Source of the DNA: JAAYJR01 sp964495655
Lineage (GTDB): Bacteria > Bacteroidota > Bacteroidia > Bacteroidales > Prolixibacteraceae
Assembly: GCA_964495655.1 (NCBI GenBank)
Contig: CAZBWK010000002.1
Location: forward strand, 1 to 64,000
DNA: 64,000 nucleotides
Direction: 5' to 3'
Made by a program: the position numbers and the translations under genes. Position 1 is the stretch's first letter. Every line of letters starts with the position of its first letter. Below, piece by piece: positions 52,126 to 62,106 of this stretch. The notes beneath the pieces were generated by a model. That model saw only the letters and a program-made list of their open reading frames with translations. It was not told the DNA's origin and made no database searches.

Positions 52126-54870
52126 TCAATAAAATAATGTAACAGTACCCTGTTGCTTGTGAACCTCCCCGAGAAAATCATAATATTCAAGCACCCACGG
52201 ATAAACTCCGGCTGCCGCGTTTTGTCCATTTTGCAACTTACCGTCCCATCCGTTCAGAGGACTCTGTGATTCAAATATTTTTTCTCCCCAGCGGTTAAAA
52301 ATAATTAAACGGTACCCCTTGTCCTCAATCCCCGGAGCAAATAACCTGAATTCACGGTCCTCCTCCTTAAAAGCATTGGGTGAAAATGCCGTTGGCGGGT
52401 AAATCTTCTCAATAGAAACTTTTACCTGGCGCCGGGTCGAATCATAACAACCAAAGTCATTCCATGTAAGCAGGGAGACGTCATAAACTCCCATTCCCGG
52501 GTACCGGTGCTCCGGACTTTCATCAAATGAGACGGCCGACTGATCTCCGAAATCCCATTTAAACGATCCTGCTCCCTTGCTGATATTATTGAATCTTATT
52601 ACCGGATCGGTAATATACGCAACCTCCGGATCGGGCACAAAAGCTGCTATGGGAACCGGATAAACATGAACCTTGCCAGGCAAAAAAAGTGTATCACTAC
52701 AACCCGTAACTGAAGAGTGAGCAGAAATGGTCATATCGTAATATTTCCCATCCGTGGTATATTCAGCAAATATTGAATCTCCGGTACCGGTCTGTCCATT
52801 TCCTGCATCCCATTTATAATCAACCTGGTCAACAAGATCCTCAGTAGAAATGGCAAGCCTTGTTTCAACAGGCGGACAACCAGCAATAGTATCAGGAGCC
52901 AGATAAAAAACCGGTTTCCTGGTATAACTCTTCACGATTTTGTCACTTTTACAGCCAAATTCTGTAACTGCCTGTACACCTACCTTTACGATTGGCTTAG
53001 ACCAAATATTAATACCCAGCGGTCCGGCAGTGAGTCCGGGGTCATGAATGATTTCCGAATCCTCAAAATCAGTCAGATCCCATAAAAATCTATCCCTTTC
53101 ACCTGCTGAACCTACATAATTTATCTCTCCTGATGCCGGATAGCAGACATCTTCCTCGAAATCCAAATCCGCGGCAGGGATTGGATGCACCGTTATCACT
53201 TCCGGCAATGGTCCGGAATTTTCACATCCTTCGTCAGAGACTACCTTCATCCAAACATGAAATGTTGTATCAGAAAGTGTATTGTTCTCATAAATATGAG
53301 ACGGAGCTTTCTCTTCTGATGTTGAGCCGTCTCCGAAATCCCAGAAATAACTTTCTATATCTTCAACATCATTGTTCCCAAATCTTACATTCAGAGGAGG
53401 ACACCCCGATGCATTTTCTTCCACCCAGAAATCCATCGCAGGAGTTACAGTTACAAACTCGTAACTATCATCAAAACAACCATTTTCATCAATCAGCAAT
53501 CCTACCTTCCTGTCACGCTGGCCGAAACCCAAAGGTATTTCCACACTCGTCATGTCTTTACCTGAGGCATAGACAGTATCATTCGAATACCAGTAAAATG
53601 TAGCCGGCTCAAGAGTACTTCCGGTAAAATCAAGATCAATGGTATACCCTTTACACTTCTCTTCGTCTATATAGAAGGAAGCTTCGGGCTGATGCTGAAA
53701 TTTAACAGTTATTAAATCAGTATATTTACACTGTCCGAATACCTCCACCTCAAAATCATACTCCCCGAATTTGCCGGCCCTCAAGGTAGGGGTAAGAGTT
53801 GAATCTTCCAGTACAACAGTCCCGGCATCAAGAGCATGTATCACAACATCAACATCCTGGTCATACTTAAGACTGATCTGTTGCTCCTGCTCCCCGCATA
53901 CCAGCAGATCAGACTGATCTAATTGCAGCAGAGGTTTTTGTCCCTTTTTAATAAATCCCGGAGCAGACAATTGTACCTCCGGATCGCCCTCCATACCGCC
54001 AAATTCCACAATAAATCCCTGGGGATAATAGTATCCTGTACCACCTACATCAGGAAGGTCATTCCATGACTTAGGCAAAGTAGCGGGATTCATATTCATG
54101 TGAGCATAATGCTCTCTCCCCAAATTATTATTGGGTTCACCTCTGTTCCAGAATGAGTAACGGCCTTCCACAGGCCTCCCCCCTTCCTCTGCCGGGCCTC
54201 CGCTCCAGAAGGCTGTACCCTTTTCGGGTCCGGTCACCCACCTCCAGTCACCTTCCTTCGCCACATCATTTGCACCTATCCATCCAACTCCGTCGATCTT
54301 TGACCAGATAAAGTCATTTTCTATCTCTGAGGTTATAGTGGCCAGGTAACCCTGCAAACCGAAATATTCCATCTTAGATGCCCGTTCATTCGCATCAGTC
54401 CAGGTTATACCATGACTGCGGAAATATTTATAAAAATGGCCGGTATAAGGCAGATAATCAGCATCTATAAGACTGACGGAAAAGGATTTAACCTCATTTT
54501 CTGCTGAATGGTTCAGATAATCAAAGAAAACATTCCTGACCTCCTCAATATACTCTTCAGCACTTCCCTCTCCTGTCAGTTCCAGGTTACCGTAATCATT
54601 GTCCCACTTTGCGGAGAACTTTGATCCGGCATAATAAAGGGTATCACCGCCCTCATTATAATTGGCTATTGATATTTTAATTCCGTCATCAGGATTATCA
54701 ATAGTGATATTTTGAATTTCAATATAAGGGAAAACCACTACCGGCTTTCCGCAATAATATACCGTATCTGATCCTGCATTCGCAATACGGGGTATTAAAT
54801 TCTGTTCCCGGGAAAAGACTAATCCTGAAATAAAAATGAGAGAGAGAATAAGAAAAACATTTTTTTTCAT
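52126..54870 (-). CDS. Large surface protein with C-type lectin and PKD domains and T9SS type B sorting signal
   Basis: A secreted adhesin or binding protein. Signal peptide (about 1-20 from the chosen Met). A C-type lectin-like domain at about 145-310 (GITWTDANERASKMEYFGLQGYLATI, WIGANDVAKEGDWRWVTGP, WNRGEPNNN). Then beta-sandwich repeats including PKD domains marked by WDFGDGS and WDFGDQS. The last 90 residues (AFSPNAFKEEDREFRLFAPG, NRWGEKIFES, WDGK, AAAGVYPWVLEY) form the gliding-motility-associated type B sorting domain. The Met at residue 3 of the longer frame is preferred. Convergent with the PorP/SprF pair and probably their partner. Confidence 0.88.
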   Translation of the reverse strand: MKKNVFLILSLIFISGLVFSREQNLIPRIANAGSDTVYYCGKPVVVFPYIEIQNITIDNPDDGIKISIANYNEGGDTLYYAGSKFSAKWDNDYGNLELTGEGSAEEYIEEVRNVFFDYLNHSAENEVKSFSVSLIDADYLPYTGHFYKYFRSHGITWTDANERASKMEYFGLQGYLATITSEIENDFIWSKIDGVGWIGANDVAKEGDWRWVTGPEKGTAFWSGGPAEEGGRPVEGRYSFWNRGEPNNNLGREHYAHMNMNPATLPKSWNDLPDVGGTGYYYPQGFIVEFGGMEGDPEVQLSAPGFIKKGQKPLLQLDQSDLLVCGEQEQQISLKYDQDVDVVIHALDAGTVVLEDSTLTPTLRAGKFGEYDFEVEVFGQCKYTDLITVKFQHQPEASFYIDEEKCKGYTIDLDFTGSTLEPATFYWYSNDTVYASGKDMTSVEIPLGFGQRDRKVGLLIDENGCFDDSYEFVTVTPAMDFWVEENASGCPPLNVRFGNNDVEDIESYFWDFGDGSTSEEKAPSHIYENNTLSDTTFHVWMKVVSDEGCENSGPLPEVITVHPIPAADLDFEEDVCYPASGEINYVGSAGERDRFLWDLTDFEDSEIIHDPGLTAGPLGINIWSKPIVKVGVQAVTEFGCKSDKIVKSYTRKPVFYLAPDTIAGCPPVETRLAISTEDLVDQVDYKWDAGNGQTGTGDSIFAEYTTDGKYYDMTISAHSSVTGCSDTLFLPGKVHVYPVPIAAFVPDPEVAYITDPVIRFNNISKGAGSFKWDFGDQSAVSFDESPEHRYPGMGVYDVSLLTWNDFGCYDSTRRQVKVSIEKIYPPTAFSPNAFKEEDREFRLFAPGIEDKGYRLIIFNRWGEKIFESQSPLNGWDGKLQNGQNAAAGVYPWVLEYYDFLGEVHKQQGTVTLFY

Positions 54871-54884
54871 TATCACTCAACAAT

Positions 54885-55877
54885 TTATTTCCCTTTGCCT
54901 GAAAAATATTTCATAAACTGGGATCTTTCGTAAACCATAGGATCAGATATTTTATTATAAGATACCCTTCCCTGAAAATCAGAAATTCTTTTAAAATTCC
55001 AACGCTTCATAAATTCAGTGATCTCTGAAAGCATAGAGGCTATTACCTTATTGCCGTTTATATAGAGAGATGAACAAATCTGGGTAACCGAGGCTCCTGC
55101 AAGCAGCTGTCTGACAACTGCCTTACCGTCGTGGATCCCTGTTGATGCTGCAATGTCAATTTCCGGCACTAATGATGAAACCAGGCCTACCCACCTTAGG
55201 GTATGTCTTATCTCTACCGGTGAACTGAAGATCTCTGATGATACCAGTTCAAGTTTATCAAGATCAATATCCGGCTCATAAAAACGGTTAAACATAACCA
55301 CACCTCTGGCACCATTGGCTTTTAGCTTATCCACCATGCTCAGTATATTGCTGTGATAAAGGCCTATTTTTACCGACACAGGAATTGTTATCCGGCTGCA
55401 GACCTTATTCAGGATATCTGCATATAGCTGTTCAATCACGTGAGGTTCTTCTTTTCGGCTGACCGGCACATAAAAAATATTGAGTTCAAGAGCGTCGGCG
55501 CCTGCTTCCTGAAATTCTCCGGCAAAGGAGGTCCATTCACTGGCTGACACACAATTCACACTGGCAATGACCGGTATGCTGACTGCCTTCTTGGTTTCCT
55601 CTATAAGCTTTATATGCGTGGTGACCGAATTATCACGAAGATAATTTCTGATATAGTCTTCCGCTTCAGGGTACCCGGTATTATGATAATCCTTCAGCAG
55701 CATACTGGTCACTTCATTATTGATCTGCTCCTCAAACAATGATTTCAGTACAACGGCGCCAATGCCGGCCTCCTCCAGGTTCACTATCTTTTCAACCGAG
55801 CTGGTAATACCTGAACTCGCTGCTACCAAGGGATTCTTAAGAGTTAACCCCAGGTAATTTGTTTCTAAATTTACCAT
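54885..55877 (-). CDS. Dihydroorotate dehydrogenase-like flavoprotein
   Basis: A TIM-barrel FMN protein of the DHODH/PreA superfamily, starting VNLETNYLGLTLKNPLVAASSG, with VSVKIGLYHSN and late phosphate-binding AASTGIHDGKAVVRQLLAGA. The usual catalytic loop with its Cys or Ser in an N-x-S-C-P-N context is not found; the matching place reads LNIFYVPVSRKEEP. A true role in pyrimidine synthesis is therefore unlikely, and the substrate is unknown. The gene lies between the YggS-type gene (19 bases) and the T9SS cargo gene, all on one strand. Confidence 0.75.
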   Translation of the reverse strand: MVNLETNYLGLTLKNPLVAASSGITSSVEKIVNLEEAGIGAVVLKSLFEEQINNEVTSMLLKDYHNTGYPEAEDYIRNYLRDNSVTTHIKLIEETKKAVSIPVIASVNCVSASEWTSFAGEFQEAGADALELNIFYVPVSRKEEPHVIEQLYADILNKVCSRITIPVSVKIGLYHSNILSMVDKLKANGARGVVMFNRFYEPDIDLDKLELVSSEIFSSPVEIRHTLRWVGLVSSLVPEIDIAASTGIHDGKAVVRQLLAGASVTQICSSLYINGNKVIASMLSEITEFMKRWNFKRISDFQGRVSYNKISDPMVYERSQFMKYFSGKGK

Positions 55878-55896
55878 ACACCTGAATTTAATATTT

Positions 55897-56580
55897 TTAC
55901 CTTAAGCCAAAAATTTTGCTGCCAATTCTTACAATTGTGCATCCCTCTTCAACTGCCAGATCATAATCGTCAGACATACCCATTGAAATCTCCCTGAATG
56001 AAGGATCCTCAGAGAAGTAGCGATCCTTCAGCTTCTCAAATATTGTCCTTAGTGATCTGAACTCACTCCTTACCAGGGAAGTATCATCGGTGAAAGTCGC
56101 CATTCCCATGACACCGGCAATCCGGACATTCTTCATCACCGCAAAAGTCCCGGATCCCAGGATTTCGAACGCCTCCTCTTCCGACAGGCCGAATTTTGTA
56201 GATTCGCGGGCAATATGAAACTGCAACAAACACGGAATTACGCGGCCATGCTTTGCCGCCTCTTTGTTCACTGATTTCAAAATTTTAAAAGAATCAATAC
56301 CGTGGATCATGCTGACAAACGGAGCAATATATTTGGTTTTATTTGACTGAAGATGGCCTATAAAGTGCCATTCAATATCTTTTGGCAGTTTTTCATATTT
56401 CTGCAGTAGTTCCTGTACTTTATTCTCACCAAATATTTTGTGCCCTGCCCGGTAAGCTTTTTCAATTATCTCCGGAGGTTTGGTCTTGGTCACGGCAACC
56501 AGTCTGACTCTTTCCGGAAGAGAGCTTTTTATTTCAGAAATATTTTCCCCAATATCCATTTTCCGGTAATTTCCAGTCAA
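55897..56580 (-). CDS. YggS/PLPBP-family PLP-binding protein
   Basis: A single-domain alanine-racemase-fold protein that controls free pyridoxal phosphate levels and is not known as a catalyst. The PLP lysine is K32 in AVTKTKP. FGENKVQELLQKY, WHFIGHLQSNKTKYI and the late MGMSDDYDLAVEEGCTIVRIGSKIFG complete the family signature. The Met at residue 8 may be the real start. It appears to be the first gene of a short unit with the DHODH-like gene. Confidence 0.88.
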   Translation of the reverse strand: MTGNYRKMDIGENISEIKSSLPERVRLVAVTKTKPPEIIEKAYRAGHKIFGENKVQELLQKYEKLPKDIEWHFIGHLQSNKTKYIAPFVSMIHGIDSFKILKSVNKEAAKHGRVIPCLLQFHIARESTKFGLSEEEAFEILGSGTFAVMKNVRIAGVMGMATFTDDTSLVRSEFRSLRTIFEKLKDRYFSEDPSFREISMGMSDDYDLAVEEGCTIVRIGSKIFGLR

Positions 56581-56765
56581 AATTAAAAATAAAGAGCTTA
56601 TTTAAAGCCTATTTTTGAACTATTTGCTTATAAAAGGGGATTTAACAATTTCAGATTTACAAAACAGCCAGTAATACCTGAATGGCAAAATAAATAATTC
56701 TCCACTCACACTGTAATATTACAGACCTTTCAATCTCTCCGGAGCCTTCCCTGCATTTACCATTC

Positions 56766-58379
56766 TTAACTAAGCCATACATATAAAAACACAGTGATTA
56801 CAGAAAGTATTACCAGGTGAAGCCTCCAGTCGGTAAGACCTTCAAATTTTGCAACACGGCCGGAATAGTTAATAGTTGTTTTCGCCAGTTTCTCCGGTGC
56901 AGTTTTTTCGGTAAACGCCGATATAAGAAATAATATTCCCGTAATAATTATCTCGGCCCATAAACCCCTGTAACCAAAATTAAGGGTCAGCTTATGGTGA
57001 AGAAAAGGGAAAAGCTGTTTCCCGGTATCAGGCCCGAGTAATTGGTCAACGACAAACAGAGTTGACAATATAACCCCCGCCAATACCGATGCAGCAGCTC
57101 CCTTAAGGGTAACCTTTTTGCTGACAATACCAAAAAATATTGCAGGGAAAACAGGTATTACCAGGTAAGCAGTTATTGTTTGCAGGTACTTATATAATCC
57201 CTCATCATTTTTATATATAAGATACGCTGCACCAATGCCGAGAAAGGCAACAACAAGTATAACAAGCCTGCCAATGGCAACCTGTTTTTTTTCAGAAGTA
57301 AGGGGACTAAATTCAACAATAAAGTCACGAACCACAAGGGTTGATACCGAATTAAGCACAGCAATAAGCGATGTTACCAGGGCAGCCATAAGCGAAGCAA
57401 GCAGCAGTCCGCGAAAACCTTCAGGAAGCAGCTTATTAAGCAACAGAACAAAAGTCTGCTTGGTAGCTTCACCCTCCAACTCCCCGGGAAAAAGAGCAAA
57501 GGCAATAATCCCCGGTAATGCAAACAGAAATACAGGAGAAAGTTTTAAAAAAGTGGCAAACATTGCTCCCCACCGTGCCTGTCTGATATCCGGAGCGGAA
57601 AGAACACGCTGGACATTGACCTGGTCAATGCCCCAGTAAAAAATTCCTGCATAAAACGCAGTTGCCAGTATTCCCCAGAAAGGATAAACAGGATCATCAT
57701 AGGGAGCAGCGATTACCATCATGTCGGGCGCCTTTTCCATAAGGCCGCTCCATCCTCCTACTTTATCCATTCCGATAAAAAGCATCACTATTGCTCCGCC
57801 GATCATTAATAATACCTGTATAACATCGGAATAAGCCACAGCAGTGAATCCCCCGATCATTGTAAACACAGCAACTGAAATTCCTATCCAGAAAACTGTG
57901 GTCATAACATTCCATCCCAGAATACTGTTCAAAACAAGCGCTCCGGCAAACATTGTAAATGCCAGCTTGGTCATTATGCTGATAATCAGCATCAATACAG
58001 AAAAAAATGTTCTTGCACTGCGGCTATACCTTAGTTCGAGAAATTCAGGAATGGTATAGATCCTGTTTTTCATGTAATAAGGGAAAAGGATTGCACAGGC
58101 AAAGCCCAGGGTAATGGCCGTTGTCAACTCGACAGACCCCGCAGAAAGGCCATAACGGTAAGAATCTCCTGATAATCCGACCAGATGTTCAGCTCCAATA
58201 TTAGTTGCAAAAAGAGAAGCACCGATAACAGGCCATTTAATGGACCTGCCTCCCAGGAAAAAATTCGTACTGCTCTCTCCCGCCTTTTTATGATAAGCCA
58301 TGTATAAACCAAAGGAGAGGCTGCCAGCCATTACAATCGTCACTATAATCCAGTCGAGAGATGTAAGCGCTAAATCCAT
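56766..58379 (-). CDS. Sodium:solute symporter (SSS family, sugar type)
   Basis: A multi-helix inner-membrane symporter driven by sodium. About 14 helices are apparent over 537 residues. The family motifs include an N-terminal FFLGGRSIKWPVIGASLFATNIGAEHLVGLSG, the mid-protein GGFTAVAYSDVIQ, and NVQRVLSAPDIRQARWGAMFA, typical of the SGLT-like sugar branch. It is the last gene of the carbohydrate operon, 47 bases after the epimerase gene, so its substrate is probably the sugar that epimerase or the hydrolase acts on. Confidence 0.88.
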   Translation of the reverse strand: MDLALTSLDWIIVTIVMAGSLSFGLYMAYHKKAGESSTNFFLGGRSIKWPVIGASLFATNIGAEHLVGLSGDSYRYGLSAGSVELTTAITLGFACAILFPYYMKNRIYTIPEFLELRYSRSARTFFSVLMLIISIMTKLAFTMFAGALVLNSILGWNVMTTVFWIGISVAVFTMIGGFTAVAYSDVIQVLLMIGGAIVMLFIGMDKVGGWSGLMEKAPDMMVIAAPYDDPVYPFWGILATAFYAGIFYWGIDQVNVQRVLSAPDIRQARWGAMFATFLKLSPVFLFALPGIIAFALFPGELEGEATKQTFVLLLNKLLPEGFRGLLLASLMAALVTSLIAVLNSVSTLVVRDFIVEFSPLTSEKKQVAIGRLVILVVAFLGIGAAYLIYKNDEGLYKYLQTITAYLVIPVFPAIFFGIVSKKVTLKGAAASVLAGVILSTLFVVDQLLGPDTGKQLFPFLHHKLTLNFGYRGLWAEIIITGILFLISAFTEKTAPEKLAKTTINYSGRVAKFEGLTDWRLHLVILSVITVFLYVWLS

Positions 58380-58426
58380 AATTCACCATTTATTAGTTAT
58401 ACACTTTATCCTTACTTTTTAAACAC

Positions 58427-59695
58427 TTATTGTTTTAAAAGCTGATCCATCCTCATGATACTTTGGATCATTGCCCTTACAGTATGATAATTGATCTTCC
58501 AGGAGTGACCCATGTGTGTCCATACAGGCTCCCCCCTCCTTGTCAGCAGAGGAAACCACTCTCCCACACCCTTGTTTATTACCTTATCAAAAACAAAACG
58601 GTGAACATTACTGTAACCCTCCCAATACCTGTCATCTGCAAATAACAATACTCCGTCAAGCAAAGCTGTCAACACTTCAGCCTGCTGCCAGAACTCCTTT
58701 TCCCGGTCATAGACTCCTCCTGAGTGAGGGCCCTCTACATAAACACCTCCAAATTCACGGTCAATTCCATTGGTAACAGTATGATCCAATATGGTCTTAA
58801 ATAACCCGGAATAACCGGAAGTGTCAATCTTTAATATATCAAGAGCATGTTTCAACAGCCAGGCAAACTCGGCATTATGCCCGTAGCAGGTATTATCTGT
58901 TGCATTTCCTTTTTGCCCCTCCTCCGAAAACCTGTCCCATCCCCATATTATATCAAATTTAATCTGAGGTGCAACAGTCCAGTCTTCATAAAACTGAGGT
59001 ATACCGGTCTTATATACAGGATGAATAATACGATGTAACAAAATATCGATTATCTCAAGCAATTTTCTCCTGTGCACATCCTTACCGGTGCATTCATAAA
59101 GGGTAGTAAAAGCCTCCATAAGATGCATGTGAACATCGAGAGTTTTTCTGTCACCTCCCTCACTTCCCGGACCACAAAGGGTCCAGTCGCGGTGAAACAT
59201 CTCCCTGTAACCTCCGTACATAGTATCAACACAATATTTCTGCAGCAGGTCAAAAACCTTTTCTGCATATTCCACTCCCCTCCGGTCGCCCGTTGCCAGT
59301 GTATATTCACTTAAAGAATATATTGCAAAACTATGACCATATATTATCTTTTTATCGATCTTCAAATCGCCCTTTCTGTCCATCATCCAGAAGAATCCCT
59401 CAAATCCGGAATCCCACATCTTGTCAATGAGAAAATCAAAACCATGTTTTGCCAGACTGGCAAACTCATCTTTATTGTACCCGGCCCTGCATACTGAAGA
59501 TGCAGTATACAGGCATCTTGTCTGTGCAATCAATGACTTCTCATCATCGCCTGTATCATGCCCCTGCTGATCAAAATGGGTAATAAATCCGCCGTTAGTA
59601 TTATCTCTCATTCTGGATGACCAGAATGGCAACAACTCTTTAACAAGATGGTTTTCTGCTTCCTCTTTTAACTCTTTAAGCTGCTCTTTTCTCAT
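58427..59695 (-). CDS. AGE-family epimerase (N-acylglucosamine/cellobiose 2-epimerase type)
   Basis: An alpha/alpha-barrel sugar 2-epimerase. Family motifs include NGGFITHFDQQGHD, KIIYGHSFAIYSLSEYTLATGD with its conserved His, YGHNAEFAWLLKHAL carrying a second catalytic His candidate, and the closing HMGHSWKINYHTVRAM with a third. The 422-residue length is close to that of cellobiose 2-epimerases, which interconvert glucose and mannose at reducing ends, but the acylated-sugar activity cannot be excluded. There is no signal peptide, so it acts in the cytoplasm after uptake by the adjacent symporter. Confidence 0.85.
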   Translation of the reverse strand: MRKEQLKELKEEAENHLVKELLPFWSSRMRDNTNGGFITHFDQQGHDTGDDEKSLIAQTRCLYTASSVCRAGYNKDEFASLAKHGFDFLIDKMWDSGFEGFFWMMDRKGDLKIDKKIIYGHSFAIYSLSEYTLATGDRRGVEYAEKVFDLLQKYCVDTMYGGYREMFHRDWTLCGPGSEGGDRKTLDVHMHLMEAFTTLYECTGKDVHRRKLLEIIDILLHRIIHPVYKTGIPQFYEDWTVAPQIKFDIIWGWDRFSEEGQKGNATDNTCYGHNAEFAWLLKHALDILKIDTSGYSGLFKTILDHTVTNGIDREFGGVYVEGPHSGGVYDREKEFWQQAEVLTALLDGVLLFADDRYWEGYSNVHRFVFDKVINKGVGEWFPLLTRRGEPVWTHMGHSWKINYHTVRAMIQSIMRMDQLLKQ

Positions 59696-59710
59696 CTGTA
59701 AAAAATATTT

Positions 59711-62089
59711 TCACTTTTTAAACAAAAACTTATCAAGAAACTCGAAAGAACCTTCTCCTTTTACCATGTGGCCCCCGTTAAAATACTCAATACATGTGTT
59801 TCCGGGAAAGTTTATAAGATCAAAATGCCGGCGCACTTTAGCATATTCGTAGCTCACCCATTCATCAACTCCCACTCCGTCGAAATGGCCCCTTTCAACC
59901 ATAAAAGGCCTTGGAGCTATCAATGCTGCCATCTCTGCATAATTAAAGGTGTGCCCCAGATCCCATTCCGGCATTTCATATTCACCGGCATACATATATG
60001 AATACCTGTCGATGACAGAAGAATTTTTTCTAACCCACTCATTAAAATCTCCGGCGCATACCGACAGTGCAAATCCCTCTATAAGCGCAGGAAGTCGCAT
60101 TGCTGCCTTCCCTCCGTAAGAAAGTCCGTAGTACCCTATTCGTGCAGGATCGATAAACGACTGCTGTCCGAGCCATTCAACAATTCGCTGATTCTGGCCT
60201 GTCATAACCGAGAACAGTGATAATTCAACCGGATTGGCTTTTCGCTGTAATACACGAAATTTATCAGCTCCCCTGTAAGGATTGTGAGGTGAAAAAGTTA
60301 CATACCCCCTTTCAGCAAGCCGTGTGGCAAATCCCTGGTAATAAGGAAACTCGGGCGATTCAGGATCAGTGTTCACAACATCGGACGGTAATCCTTCCAG
60401 TCCGTGCTGACAAATAACAGCAGGTCTTTTTTCTCCGGGTTTAATATCTTTCGGAATGATAAGAATGCCCCATGCAAACACATCAGGCCATACATCGAGC
60501 ATGACTTCGTAACTGGCCAGTTTCTCATTATCCTGCAATAAACGTGCACGCGGATTGGCAGGCATTGCCGGGACAGGCAGTTTGCCTATTACATTATGAA
60601 ACTGAGTCCGGAAGTTATCTTTAACAGGCTTCTGGCTGGCTACATCCCCTTCAAGAAGATCCCAGAAGTTTTTATTTCTTGTCCTTTCACAAAGAAGCAA
60701 TACATTTTGAACATGCTGCTCCATACATTTAACTGTGCGTTCCTGTCTCTTCACCGGGTTAATCCATGATTTATTGCCTGGGGCAGGCAAAATGATTTTT
60801 TCGGCTGAAAGTTTTACATCCAATCCATCTGCAAACAGATTCATCGCCTCTGCCGAAAAAGGATCCAGGGCTGCACCGCCCGCCCCGAAAATAAATTTCA
60901 AATTGCTCCCTCCCTGTGGTAACATATTCTCAGCTCTCTTAACTTCTTCTGAAACTGAACTGAATGACGGCATAACAATCTTTCCCGGAGCTGCTCCTGA
61001 TGAGCGGCCCTGGCTTGCAGCAGGGGGTCCGGCTATTTCGGGCGCTTTTGCATATTCAATTACCAGCGGCCTGGGCCAGTTCATAACAGCCAGTTCAGCA
61101 TCTCCGAAATACTTAAGCAATCCCCAAATATTACGGTATATTGGTTCTGTCCAGAGCTCATTGCGATTATTGAAATAGCCGCTGACAAAAGCCGATGAGA
61201 TGCGGGTATCCATAGCTGATGCATACAATGCCAGTAATCCCCCCTCACCATGACCGGCAATACCTATCTTTACATCTCGTCCTGCATCCCTGTGCCCGGA
61301 TTCCATCCAGTCTATTGCGGCAAATATTTTTTGCAGTTCATAGCCAATAACATGGCGGCCGACCTCAAATCCCTGTCTGTAGATCCACTCACGATGAGGC
61401 AGATTAGTGAAACGGCCTGCAATCCGGCTTCCTGAAAATGTATCGTTCCTGTCAACCAAAACAGGTATAAGCACCTCGCAGCCGGCATCGGCAAGGCGCA
61501 GTGCGGCGCCATAACCGTACCCCCCCTCTCCGGAGATGCCTGCCAGTACTTCCGGAAGGACATCAGCATCGGGGATCATTATAACACCGGCCTTTACAGG
61601 ACTTTTCGGCTGAATAAGAATACCTCCTGCATTAACTCCTTCCAGGACGCTCCATCTGACAGCCCTGATAGTGGCTCTGCCTGTTTCGATAAGAAACTGA
61701 TTCAGATTTTTATCATTAAGAACTTCCATCATTACAGGCACCCTCGGGTCTGCAACTCCTGTACGTCTTGCCAGCAACTCACGCTTCCCCGAAACAGACT
61801 TGTCGAAGGCAGAGGCCGACGAAAAATCCAAATGCCACATCTCCTTTCCGGCCTGTATAACCTTATCATTCTCCTTTGTCAGAAAACGGTCAATTCCCTC
61901 TACCATAAGGGCAGAAAGGTCACCCCTCTCCTCCAGCGGGGTAAAGGAAAACTTCACAGGTGGTTGTGCATTGGAGCATAGAAGACCAGAGATAACAACG
62001 AGGATGGTCAAAAATATTATCCTACGGTAATAAAAAAGTGAAGAATCCACTTTTCTATCTGTTAGAGCAAGATTTAAATCTGTTTTCAT
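59711..62089 (-). CDS. Exported two-domain alpha/beta hydrolase (acetyl xylan esterase/dienelactone hydrolase-like)
   Basis: A signal segment (about 24-42, ending SNAQ) precedes two alpha/beta-hydrolase domains. In the C-terminal domain (about 500-792) the nucleophile elbow GLSYGGK is intact, with late acid and His candidates in GHFDGVGVD and NGGHMV. In the N-terminal domain (about 150-370) the matching elbow reads GHGEGG, with Gly where the nucleophile Ser should be, so this half is probably inactive. The long N-region before the signal segment suggests an internal start is possible. The exported location beside a sugar transporter fits an esterase removing acyl groups from a polysaccharide, but that is inference. 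Confidence 0.75.
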   Translation of the reverse strand: MKTDLNLALTDRKVDSSLFYYRRIIFLTILVVISGLLCSNAQPPVKFSFTPLEERGDLSALMVEGIDRFLTKENDKVIQAGKEMWHLDFSSASAFDKSVSGKRELLARRTGVADPRVPVMMEVLNDKNLNQFLIETGRATIRAVRWSVLEGVNAGGILIQPKSPVKAGVIMIPDADVLPEVLAGISGEGGYGYGAALRLADAGCEVLIPVLVDRNDTFSGSRIAGRFTNLPHREWIYRQGFEVGRHVIGYELQKIFAAIDWMESGHRDAGRDVKIGIAGHGEGGLLALYASAMDTRISSAFVSGYFNNRNELWTEPIYRNIWGLLKYFGDAELAVMNWPRPLVIEYAKAPEIAGPPAASQGRSSGAAPGKIVMPSFSSVSEEVKRAENMLPQGGSNLKFIFGAGGAALDPFSAEAMNLFADGLDVKLSAEKIILPAPGNKSWINPVKRQERTVKCMEQHVQNVLLLCERTRNKNFWDLLEGDVASQKPVKDNFRTQFHNVIGKLPVPAMPANPRARLLQDNEKLASYEVMLDVWPDVFAWGILIIPKDIKPGEKRPAVICQHGLEGLPSDVVNTDPESPEFPYYQGFATRLAERGYVTFSPHNPYRGADKFRVLQRKANPVELSLFSVMTGQNQRIVEWLGQQSFIDPARIGYYGLSYGGKAAMRLPALIEGFALSVCAGDFNEWVRKNSSVIDRYSYMYAGEYEMPEWDLGHTFNYAEMAALIAPRPFMVERGHFDGVGVDEWVSYEYAKVRRHFDLINFPGNTCIEYFNGGHMVKGEGSFEFLDKFLFKK

Positions 62090-62106
62090 GTTTATACTAA
62101 AATTAA

